A stretch of 16,303 nucleotides of DNA from CAZPMO01 sp964587515 (lineage in GTDB: Bacteria > Pseudomonadota > Alphaproteobacteria > MPNO01), in contig CAZPMO010000107.1 of NCBI GenBank assembly GCA_964587515.1, positions 1 to 16,303 of the forward strand, read 5' to 3'. Numbering within the stretch: the first letter of the stretch is position 1; every line of letters starts with the position of its first letter. The translations under genes and the position numbers were made by a program. The notes under the pieces are model-generated. The model was given only the letters and a program-made list of their open reading frames with translations, did not search any database and was not told the origin of the DNA. Positions 6,707-13,038 of this stretch are shown here, one piece after another.

Positions 6707-8337
6707 GCATTGCCCGCGAAACCCCCGTGCTGATCGTCGGCGGTGGGCCGGTCGGGCTGGCGCTGGCCGCCGAGCTGGGCTGGCGCGGCGTAGACTGCAT
6801 CCTGGTCGAGCAGACCGACGGCGTCATCACCACGCCCAAGATGAACGAGGTCAATCTGCGCACCATGGAGTTCTGCCGGCGTTGGGGTGTCGCGAACACG
6901 GTGCGCGACTGTCCGTTTCCGTGGGACTATCCCATGGACGTCGCCTTCATGACGCGGCTTGGCCACGAGCTGGGCCGCCAGCCACGGCCGCCGAAGCGCG
7001 ATCAGAAACCGGGACCGGCGAGCCCGGAGACCTTCCAGATCTGTTCACAGCTCTGGTTCGATCCCATCCTGCGCGATCTTGCCGCGTCGTTCCCCTCGGT
7101 CAGCCTCGATTACCATTGCCGCCTGGACTCGTTCACCGAGACCGGAAACGGCGTCAGCGCCGAGGTGACCCACCTGGAGACCGACGAACACGAACGCATC
7201 GATGCGCGGTTCCTCGTCGCGTGCGACGGCGCCACCAGCGAAATACGCGCCGCGCGCGGCATCGAAGTCGATGGCGACCGGGTGCTGGGCCGGCCGGTCC
7301 ATCTCTATTTCCGTTCGCACGACTTCGCCGAGCGCGTCGGATTCGACCCGGCGGTGTTCATTCTGCTGGTGGACGAACAGGGGGCGTGGGCGAACGTGCG
7401 CGCCATCGATCCCGTCGGCGGATTATGGCGGTTGATGATCATCGACACGCCGGAAGGCTTCGATCGCGACAATATCGATGTCGACGCGCAGCTTTACCGC
7501 GCCACCGGCGCCGATATCCCGGTCGAATGGGTCGGGGCCAGCGTCTGGACCCGGCGTGGCGTGGTCGCCAGGCGTTACCGCGACGGACCGGTATTTTTGG
7601 CGGGAGATTCGGCCCATCAGCTGTCGCCGACCGGCGCGCTGGGCATGAACACCGGCATCGGCGACGCCGTCGATCTCGGATGGAAACTGGCGGCGGCCAT
7701 CGAAGGGTGGGGCGGCGAGACCCTGCTCGACAGCTACGATGTCGAACGCCGCGCGGTGGGCGCCCGCAACGTGGCCATGACCACCGTGTTTCACCAGGAT
7801 CACGACCGATTTCGCGCCCCGCCGGGGGTCGAGGCCGATACCGCCGACGCAGCCGCGGCGCGCCGCGCGCTGGGCGCGGAAATCGTCGACGTGGTGGGCG
7901 CGATGTTCCGCACCGATGGCCTGCAACTGGGTTATTTCTATGACGGCTCGCCGGTTTGTATCGACGATGGCGCGTCGCCGCCGCCGGACGATCCCGCGAT
8001 TTTGGTGCAAAGCGCGCGGCCCGGTTCGCGCGCGCCGCATGTCTGGCTGGAGGCGCCGCGAGATCGGCCGGAGAACAACCGCACGACTCTCGATCTGTTC
8101 GGGCGCGGCTTCGTCTTGCTGCGATTGGGGGACGATGCGCCGGACGCAACGCCGTTGGAACGCGCCGCCGAGATGCGCGGTGTGCCGCTGCGCAGCGAAC
8201 GGCTTGTGAACGAGGAAGCCGAGCGCCTGTACGAACGGAAATTGGTGCTGGTGCGTCCCGATGGCCACGTCGCCTGGCGCGGCGATACCGCGCCGGAAGA
8301 TGCGGTCGCGGTGATCGACCGGGTGCGCGGCGGCTGA
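6703..8337 (+). CDS. Class A FAD-dependent monooxygenase (phenol hydroxylase / MhpA-like)
   Basis: A 544-residue flavin hydroxylase. The N-terminal Gly-Gly-Gly-Pro-Val-Gly at 13-18 with Glu36 binds the ADP part of FAD. The Asp-Gly motif is at Asp175-Gly176, and the second FAD motif, Gly-Asp-Ser-Ala-His, is at 301-305, followed by Pro309 and the usual Gly-Met-Asn-Thr-Gly. The last ~150 residues look like the thioredoxin-fold domain of phenol hydroxylase-type enzymes, without a Cys-x-x-Cys. Such enzymes use NAD(P)H and oxygen to hydroxylate aromatic rings ortho or para to an existing hydroxyl; MhpA is 554 residues, so the length is normal. Which aromatic or heteroaromatic it uses is unknown. 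The ATG overlaps the TusA stop and has AGG about 8 bases upstream. It is probably the oxygenation step of the pathway. Confidence 0.94.
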   Translation: MSIARETPVLIVGGGPVGLALAAELGWRGVDCILVEQTDGVITTPKMNEVNLRTMEFCRRWGVANTVRDCPFPWDYPMDVAFMTRLGHELGRQPRPPKRDQKPGPASPETFQICSQLWFDPILRDLAASFPSVSLDYHCRLDSFTETGNGVSAEVTHLETDEHERIDARFLVACDGATSEIRAARGIEVDGDRVLGRPVHLYFRSHDFAERVGFDPAVFILLVDEQGAWANVRAIDPVGGLWRLMIIDTPEGFDRDNIDVDAQLYRATGADIPVEWVGASVWTRRGVVARRYRDGPVFLAGDSAHQLSPTGALGMNTGIGDAVDLGWKLAAAIEGWGGETLLDSYDVERRAVGARNVAMTTVFHQDHDRFRAPPGVEADTADAAAARRALGAEIVDVVGAMFRTDGLQLGYFYDGSPVCIDDGASPPPDDPAILVQSARPGSRAPHVWLEAPRDRPENNRTTLDLFGRGFVLLRLGDDAPDATPLERAAEMRGVPLRSERLVNEEAERLYERKLVLVRPDGHVAWRGDTAPEDAVAVIDRVRGG

Positions 8338-8411
8338 AGATGTGAATACACCGGGCTGGCGCGACGCTTCGTCCGATGCCACACTCTGGCGCTATTTGAT
8401 GGAGGTTTGCG

Positions 8412-9119
8412 ATGCATGATCCCCGATTGCCCCGTGAAATCGTCGAGCGCGTGATCGCGCGACGCGGCCGGTTGAACGCCTATGAAAACCTGGATGGTTC
8501 GGGCACGGCGCTGGTCGTGATCGATATGCAGAACGCTTTCCTCGCCGAGGGCAAGCCATCGGAAATCCCGGTGGCGCGGGAAATCGTGCCCAACGTCAAC
8601 CGGCTCGCCGAAGCGACCCGAGACGCGGGCGGGACCGTGGTCTGGATGCGCATCACCACGGCGCCGACACCCGATGGCGGCTGGCCGACCTTTTATGAAT
8701 TCGTGGTCAATCCCGAGAATGCCGGGCGGATCAGCGCGAACCTCAACGCCGGCACCGAGGGCCACGCCCTTTGGCCCGAACTCGACGTGCGCGAAGAAGA
8801 TTTGATTCTCGACAAGACCCGCTTCAGCGCCTTTCTCCAGGGCTCGTCCGACATCGAGGCGCGACTGCGCGAACGCGGCATCGACACGGTGCTGATCACC
8901 GGCACCGTCACGAATGTCTGCTGCGAAACCTCGGCGCGCGATGCAATGCAGCTCGGGTTTAAATCGGTGATGGTGTCGGACGGCAACGCGGCGCGCTCGG
9001 ACGCCGAACATACCGCCACACTATTCAGCTTTATCCAGTCCTACGGCGACGTGCGCCCGACCGATGAGATTATCGCGCTGCTGGAGGCGGGCTCGAGCGA
9101 GCGCGTCGCAGCCGAGTGA
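8412..9119 (+). CDS. Isochorismatase-like cysteine hydrolase (probable amidohydrolase)
   Basis: A 235-residue protein with the complete isochorismatase-like active site. Asp38 is in Val-Ile-Asp-Met-Gln-Asn, Lys135 in Leu-Asp-Lys-Thr-Arg, and the nucleophile is probably Cys170 in Thr-Asn-Val-Cys-Cys-Glu-Thr. The Val166-Thr167 bond sits where this family has its cis-peptide. Having the cysteine points to amide hydrolysis, as in ureidoacrylate amidohydrolase RutB, N-carbamoylsarcosine amidase or maleamate amidase NicF, rather than isochorismate cleavage. An N-terminal extension of about 30 residues precedes the core. The ATG has a strong ribosome binding site (GGAGG, 6-base spacer). It follows the monooxygenase after 74 bases, and its stop overlaps the GTG of the substrate-binding protein. 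It probably releases ammonia or an amine from a nitrogen-bearing intermediate; this is inference. Confidence 0.92.
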   Translation: MHDPRLPREIVERVIARRGRLNAYENLDGSGTALVVIDMQNAFLAEGKPSEIPVAREIVPNVNRLAEATRDAGGTVVWMRITTAPTPDGGWPTFYEFVVNPENAGRISANLNAGTEGHALWPELDVREEDLILDKTRFSAFLQGSSDIEARLRERGIDTVLITGTVTNVCCETSARDAMQLGFKSVMVSDGNAARSDAEHTATLFSFIQSYGDVRPTDEIIALLEAGSSERVAAE

Positions 9120-10246
9120 ATCGAGCCCGAGTTTTTCTGGGAGTCTGTGTCGCGCTATCGATCGCCGGTAACGCCGTCGCCCAGCAGATCGTTTCGGTCG
9201 GGATCGTTTCCGCCACGTCGGGGCCCCTGGCGGAAGCAGGTAAATCCCAGCTCAGCGGATTTAAGCTCGCCGCCAAGGAGCTCAAAAAGGCGGGCGGCTT
9301 TACCGTCGGCGGCAAGAAATACGTGATCGACCTGAAAATTCATGACACGCGTTGCGGCGTTGATGAGGGTTCCGCCGCGATCCGCAATCTAGTGCGGCGC
9401 GACCGCGTGCCGGTGGTTCTGGGCGAAGTATGTGATTCGGCCGCTGTCGCGGAAGCGGCCGCGGCCCGTCAACTTGAAGTCCCGATCGTCTTTACCGCAC
9501 CGACGCTGGATGGGCTGACAACCGAGGAAAACAGCTGGGTATTCCGGATTAATGCGCCGGCCCGCCAATTGAACAGTGTCATGGCTAAATTCATCGCCGA
9601 GCGTCGCTGGTCGCCACTGGCGTTCCTCGCGCGCGACGACGCTTTGGGCCGCAAGCGCGTGGCGCGGATCAAGGACGTTCTGCCGGGCGGCATACGTCGG
9701 GGTCATGTCGGATATTTCGACGCCGCGGCGCCCGATTTCGCGCCCCTTATCGCGAAATTACGGTCCACCGGCGCGGCCGCCGTCATGTTGTTGACCGATG
9801 CGAAATTCGGCGGCAAGGCGATCAAACAAATTCAGGCGGCCGGTCTCGACCTGCGGATTATCGGGTCGCCGGAAAATGGCGGCGATCAGTCCGCCGGCAT
9901 GGTGCGGATCATCACGTTCGCGCCGGAAGCGGAAATCCCGGCGGTCAGGAATTTCGATACCCGGTACCGGGCCGAGTTCAACCAGTCGCCCGACGGCTAC
10001 GCGGCGGCTTCCTATGACGGTCTGTTCGTCGTGGTCGACGCCATGCGGCGCGCGGGCTCGGTGGCCGACGCCGAAGCGATCCGCGATGCGCTCGCGAAAA
10101 CCCGGCTCAACGGCGTTACGGGACCCATCCGCTTCGATGAAACCGGCCAAAGCGCGCCGACCGTTTATGTGACCGGCCAGTGCGAGAAGAGCGGACGCCG
10201 CATCCTCGCGCCGGCCCATATCGCGGGGTCGTGCGGCGGCGGTTGA
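9116..10246 (+). CDS. Periplasmic ABC substrate-binding protein, branched-chain amino acid (LivJ/LivK) type
   Basis: A 376-residue type I periplasmic binding protein with an N-terminal signal peptide. It has two Arg residues in the first five positions, a hydrophobic core at about 7-18, and Ala-Val-Ala before Gln23 as the likely cleavage site. The mature start, Val-Gly-Ile-Val-Ser-Ala-Thr-Ser-Gly-Pro-Leu, is the usual opening strand and binding loop. Two cysteines near residues 80 and 103 may form the disulfide seen in the family. Such proteins bind amino acids, amides, ureas or aromatic acids and deliver them to a LivHMGF-type transporter, but no permease or ATPase of that type is here. The start is GTG at 9116, sharing GTGA with the upstream stop; this gives the proper signal peptide. 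It likely captures the pathway substrate. Confidence 0.9.
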   Translation: MNRARVFLGVCVALSIAGNAVAQQIVSVGIVSATSGPLAEAGKSQLSGFKLAAKELKKAGGFTVGGKKYVIDLKIHDTRCGVDEGSAAIRNLVRRDRVPVVLGEVCDSAAVAEAAAARQLEVPIVFTAPTLDGLTTEENSWVFRINAPARQLNSVMAKFIAERRWSPLAFLARDDALGRKRVARIKDVLPGGIRRGHVGYFDAAAPDFAPLIAKLRSTGAAAVMLLTDAKFGGKAIKQIQAAGLDLRIIGSPENGGDQSAGMVRIITFAPEAEIPAVRNFDTRYRAEFNQSPDGYAAASYDGLFVVVDAMRRAGSVADAEAIRDALAKTRLNGVTGPIRFDETGQSAPTVYVTGQCEKSGRRILAPAHIAGSCGGG

Positions 10247-10250
10247 CGCA

Positions 10251-11237
10251 TCAATCGTCGCGCGCCATCAGCTTCCGCGCATCCTTGTCGGCGCCGGACG
10301 GCAAGGGGGCGCGCCGGTCGATGATCCAGGCGGCGATGTCGTTGAGCGGGGTCGCGGCGTCGAGACCCCGCAGCAGCATATGATAGCCGCTGTTATAAAG
10401 CGCGGCGCGGACGTCGCCGTTCCGCGGGATGCTCCGCAGCATCTCGTGGGTCGGCCGGCTCGGGATGATCTCGTCCTTGCGTCCATAGAGAATCAGCGTC
10501 GGCCGCGAAATCGCCGGCGCGGCTTCGAAGGCCGCATCCATCAGATCGATCAGGCCGTGGACCGCGTCGATCCGTGTCTGCTTGAGAACCAGCGGGTCGC
10601 GGCTCAGCGCCCGCAGCATCGGGATATTGTCGGACGGTTTGATCCCCAGCCCCTGGCCGCTGACCGGAAACCACGGCACCGTATGGGCCATTAGCCACAG
10701 AGCGCCGCGCTGGATGGCGCCCATATGACGACGCCCCCAGACCGCCGGCGCGACCATGACCACGCCGTCGAACATTTTCTGCCTGCCGGCGTCGGCGGTC
10801 GCGACCATCGCCACGGCGCCACCCATGCTGACCCCAAGCAGGAACAGCGGCGTGCCGGGATGATCGCGGCGCAGCAGTGTCGCCAGGGCGCGCACGTCGC
10901 GAACCATGGTCCGCGTCCCCGACCAGATGCCTGGATGGGGCGCGGCGCCGAATCCGCGTTGGTCGTAGGCGTATGTGGCGATGCCCCGCGCGGCCCACAA
11001 GGCGGCTGGTTTATCGAAGGCGTTCGAATAGTCATTGAAGCCGTGCAGCGCGAGAATTACCGCCTTCGGTGGACCTTCCGGTAGCCAGCGCCGCAATGGC
11101 AGCACCGCGCCGTCATCGGCCACCATGCGCGCCTGTTCAAGACTGGGTTCGGCGATGACGGGGCCACCGCGCTCGACGCGCGGCGCGCAGGCCACCGCGA
11201 CAAGAAGCAACCACGCAATTAGTATGCGTTTCGTCAC
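10251..11237 (-). CDS. Alpha/beta hydrolase, lysophospholipase/monoacylglycerol lipase-like, probable lipoprotein
   Basis: A 328-residue serine hydrolase. Residues 1-16 form a lipoprotein-like signal ending Val-Ala-Val-Ala before Cys17. The lipobox is slightly unusual, with Ala rather than Leu at -3, but is followed by the polar start expected of a lipoprotein. The core contains His-Gly-Phe-Asn (65-68), Tyr-Asp-Gln-Arg-Gly-Phe-Gly (91-97), nucleophile Ser137 in Gly-Val-Ser-Met-Gly-Gly, Asp255 and His286. This is the serine-aminopeptidase-like Hydrolase_4 group, which includes lysophospholipase PldB and monoacylglycerol lipases, so an envelope lipid or ester substrate is plausible. The GTG start shares one base with the ABC ATPase stop (TAGTG), indicating coupled translation. 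Its stop is four bases from the stop of the convergent substrate-binding protein, with no terminator between them. Confidence 0.86.
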   Translation of the reverse strand: MTKRILIAWLLLVAVACAPRVERGGPVIAEPSLEQARMVADDGAVLPLRRWLPEGPPKAVILALHGFNDYSNAFDKPAALWAARGIATYAYDQRGFGAAPHPGIWSGTRTMVRDVRALATLLRRDHPGTPLFLLGVSMGGAVAMVATADAGRQKMFDGVVMVAPAVWGRRHMGAIQRGALWLMAHTVPWFPVSGQGLGIKPSDNIPMLRALSRDPLVLKQTRIDAVHGLIDLMDAAFEAAPAISRPTLILYGRKDEIIPSRPTHEMLRSIPRNGDVRAALYNSGYHMLLRGLDAATPLNDIAAWIIDRRAPLPSGADKDARKLMARDD

Positions 11238-12277
11238 TAGGGTTGCGGGCGGGTGCGCGTCAGCGACAGATCGCCGGCCTGGGGATCGCCGATGCCCGGT
11301 ACGTTTGGTTCGGCGGGCGCGCAGACGCTGCCGGTCAGGCGCAGGAAAATTTCCTCGAGATCGGCTTCCTCGGTGGTGAGGTCGGCGATCTCAAGACCGG
11401 CCTCGCGCACCGCGGACAGCACATCGCCGACATTTGTGCGGCTCGGCTGATAGCTGACCACCAGGCGGCGCGGCGAGACCAGCTCCACCGGCCAGCGCCC
11501 GAGCTGCTCCGGCGGCGCGGTCAGATCCCTTGTCACGATGATCGCGAGTTCCTTGCGGTCGAGCCGCGCGATCAGCGCCGGTGTGGTGTCGCACGCCGCC
11601 AGCCGGCCACGATCGATGATCGCGATCCGGTCACACAACTCTTCGGCCTCCTCCAGATAATGCGTGGTCAGCATGATGGTGACCCCCTCGGCGTTGAGCT
11701 CGCGGATATAGCCCCACAGATGCTGGCGCAGTTCGACGTCGACCCCGGCGGTGGGCTCATCCAGAACCAGAACCGGCGGCGAATGGACCAGCGCCTTGGC
11801 CACCAGCAGGCGTCGGCGCATGCCGCCCGACAACGAACGCGCCGACGAATCGGCCTTGTCGTCCAGGGCAAGCACCCGAAGGATTTCCATGGTTCGCCGC
11901 TCCGCCGGCGGGACCGCGTAAAGCCCGGCCTGGGTCTCCAGCACCTCGCGCGGCGAAAAGAACGCATCGAGATTGATTTCCTGCGGCACCACGCCGATGG
12001 CGGCGCGCGCGCGCCGGGTCTCGCGGTCGATGTCGGAGCCCCAGATTTGTACCTCTCCGTCGGTCTTTACCACCAGTCCCGCGAGGATGTTGATCAGGGT
12101 CGATTTGCCGGCGCCGTTAGGGCCCAGCAATCCGAAGATCGACCCGCGCGGCACGGCGAGATCGACCTCGCTGAGCGCCTTCTTGGCGGCGCCGTCACGC
12201 GTGGATCGGTATATCTTGGTCAGTTTGTCGGTCTGGACCGCGTATTCCGGCGCGTCTGGATCGGGCGAACGGGACAT
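11237..12277 (-). CDS. ABC transporter ATP-binding protein, YadG-like (ABC-2 exporter type)
   Basis: A 346-residue ATPase with all nucleotide-binding motifs: Walker A at 52-60 (Gly-Pro-Asn-Gly-Ala-Gly-Lys-Ser-Thr), Q-loop Gln99, signature Leu-Ser-Gly-Gly-Met at 149-153, Walker B ending Asp173-Glu174 and switch His206. From memory the body matches E. coli YadG closely, including Val-Pro-Gln-Glu, Gly-Val-Asp-Val-Glu-Leu-Arg and Thr-Thr-His-Tyr-Leu-Glu-Glu-Ala-Glu. About 35 extra C-terminal residues form a Pro/Gly-rich tail. YadG pairs with the ABC-2 permease YadH, but no such permease lies here. The open frame begins at a TTG at 12328; I prefer ATG 12277 because it starts just before the first conserved strand and because a putative transcript start lies near 12325. 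No clear ribosome binding site is seen. Exported substrate unknown. Confidence 0.92.
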   Translation of the reverse strand: MSRSPDPDAPEYAVQTDKLTKIYRSTRDGAAKKALSEVDLAVPRGSIFGLLGPNGAGKSTLINILAGLVVKTDGEVQIWGSDIDRETRRARAAIGVVPQEINLDAFFSPREVLETQAGLYAVPPAERRTMEILRVLALDDKADSSARSLSGGMRRRLLVAKALVHSPPVLVLDEPTAGVDVELRQHLWGYIRELNAEGVTIMLTTHYLEEAEELCDRIAIIDRGRLAACDTTPALIARLDRKELAIIVTRDLTAPPEQLGRWPVELVSPRRLVVSYQPSRTNVGDVLSAVREAGLEIADLTTEEADLEEIFLRLTGSVCAPAEPNVPGIGDPQAGDLSLTRTRPQP

Positions 12278-12311
12278 GGCTATCGGGTCGGTCAGAGGGA
12301 ACGATCGGAGG

Positions 12312-12339
12312 TTGATCGCGGACCGCAAGTGGGTATCAT
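12312..12339 (+). promoter_or_regulatory. Candidate promoter for the CHCC zinc-finger gene
   Basis: TTGATC at 12312-12317 (four of six to consensus) and TATCAT at 12334-12339 (five of six) are separated by 16 bases. A transcript starting near 12346 would have a leader of about 48 bases, carrying AAAGGA at 12375-12380. The -10 overlaps a candidate -10 on the opposite strand. By-eye call. Confidence 0.38.
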
Positions 12340-12359
12340 CCGCCGGTCGCCGCGGTCAA
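12332..12359 (-). promoter_or_regulatory. Candidate promoter for the ABC ATPase-hydrolase pair
   Basis: On the minus strand TTGACC (positions 12359-12354, five of six to consensus) is followed after 16 bases by GATACC (12337-12332, three of six). The predicted start is near 12325, which would exclude the TTG at 12328 and support the ATG at 12277. The -35 is good but the -10 is poor, so this is tentative. Confidence 0.3.
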
Positions 12360-12393
12360 TGCGCGGCGCCCTTGAAAGGATAATGGCCCGGTC

Positions 12394-12582
12394 ATGGAAA
12401 CACCCAACGAAGCGCCCGAGACCATCCATGTCTCCGAAACGCGTGTCGCCTGCGATGGCGGCGGCGGCGCGCTCGGTCACCCCAGGGTATTCCTCAGTCT
12501 GGCCGATACGGGCCGCGTCGAATGCCCCTATTGCGACCGGCTTTACGTGTTGGAAGACGGCGCGGGCGGCGGCGGGCATTAA
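12394..12582 (+). CDS. CHCC zinc-finger domain protein (bacterial NDUFS6-like)
   Basis: A 62-residue protein, nearly all of it a zf-CHCC domain. Expected zinc ligands are Cys20, His29 (in Gly-His-Pro), Cys44 and Cys47 (in Cys-Pro-Tyr-Cys), with the typical Val-Phe-Leu strand after Gly-His-Pro and a closing Tyr-Val-Leu. This is the bacterial relative of the mitochondrial complex I zinc subunit NDUFS6, found as a stand-alone protein in alphaproteobacteria. A role in complex I assembly or stability is inferred from that homology. The ATG at 12394 is the only start in frame, because a stop lies just upstream at 12373-12375. The nearest Shine-Dalgarno-like sequence, AAAGGA, is 13 bases away, longer than usual, and an out-of-frame ATG at 12383 sits between them. 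A terminator hairpin follows 20 bases after the stop. Confidence 0.92.
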   Translation: METPNEAPETIHVSETRVACDGGGGALGHPRVFLSLADTGRVECPYCDRLYVLEDGAGGGGH

Positions 12583-12602
12583 GCGGCGCCGCCCGGAAAC
12601 AA

Positions 12603-12626
12603 GAACCCCGCCTCGTGGCGGGGTTC
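12603..12626. terminator. Bidirectional terminator hairpin between convergent genes
   Basis: A perfect 10-base stem (GAACCCCGCC paired with GGCGGGGTTC) closes a TCGT tetraloop. Read on the minus strand the hairpin is followed by TTGTTT, a modest U-tract, so it best serves trxA, whose stop is 24 bases away. On the plus strand the following bases are only loosely T-rich. It sits midway between the stops of the zinc-finger gene and trxA and probably ends both transcripts. Confidence 0.85.
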
Positions 12627-12650
12627 GTTGATTCTTGATTGGCGGCGGCG

Positions 12651-12971
12651 TCATAGCGCCGACTGAATCCACTCCACCAGCTTGCTCTTGGGCGCCGCGC
12701 CGACCTTGGTGGCCGCGACCTCCCCGTTCTTGAACAAAATCAGCGTCGGAATGCCGCGTACGCCGAACTTCGACGGCGTCATCGGATTGTCGTCGATGTT
12801 CAGCTTCGCGACCGTAACCTGATCGCTCATTTCGCTGGCGATTTCCTCCAGCGACGGGCCAATCTGCTTGCACGGGCCGCACCATTCCGCCCAGAAATCC
12901 ACCAGTATCATGCCATCGGCATTGAGGACGTCGGTTTCGAACGAGTCGTCGGAAATTGCCTTGGTGGTCAT
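12651..12971 (-). CDS. trxA: Thioredoxin 1
   Basis: A 106-residue thioredoxin of standard length. The redox site Trp-Cys-Gly-Pro-Cys lies at 30-34, with the buried Asp25 and the cis-proline Pro75 in Gly-Ile-Pro-Thr. It reduces protein disulfides in the cytoplasm using electrons from thioredoxin reductase. The ATG has AAGGGG with a 7-base spacer upstream. It lies 63 bases downstream of addA on the same strand, an order common in alphaproteobacteria (addB-addA-trxA), and a good candidate promoter in the gap would let it be expressed independently of the repair genes. A strong hairpin follows. Confidence 0.97.
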   Translation of the reverse strand: MTTKAISDDSFETDVLNADGMILVDFWAEWCGPCKQIGPSLEEIASEMSDQVTVAKLNIDDNPMTPSKFGVRGIPTLILFKNGEVAATKVGAAPKSKLVEWIQSAL

Positions 12972-13009
12972 GGAAAAGCCCCTTGCAAGCGAAACCAGAA
13001 TACCCCTGG

Positions 13010-13038
13010 AATCTAAGTTTGGCTCGGGTCTCCGTCAA
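13010..13038 (-). promoter_or_regulatory. Candidate sigma-70-type promoter of trxA
   Basis: On the minus strand TTGACG (13038-13033, five of six to consensus) and TAGATT (13015-13010, four of six) are separated by exactly 17 bases. The predicted start near 13003 leaves a leader of about 31 bases carrying the AAGGGG ribosome binding site. The -35 hexamer overlaps the addA stop codon (13035-13037). Position and spacing make this the best promoter call in the window. Confidence 0.55.

Noticed and set aside
12278..12328. Longer ABC ATPase starting at TTG 12328
   Set aside because: The extra 17 residues add nothing recognisable, and the candidate promoter start near 12325 would fall inside them.
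11243..12631. Plus-strand open frame of 462 codons opposite the ABC ATPase
   Set aside because: The opposite strand carries every ABC motif. This frame also runs through the zinc-finger gene and terminator in the wrong frame, so it is not a gene.
12383..12631. Out-of-frame ATG at 12383 opening an 82-codon frame over the zinc-finger gene
   Set aside because: The AAAGGA sequence is only two bases from this ATG, too close to work well, and the product is a basic, motif-free shadow of a clear zf-CHCC gene.
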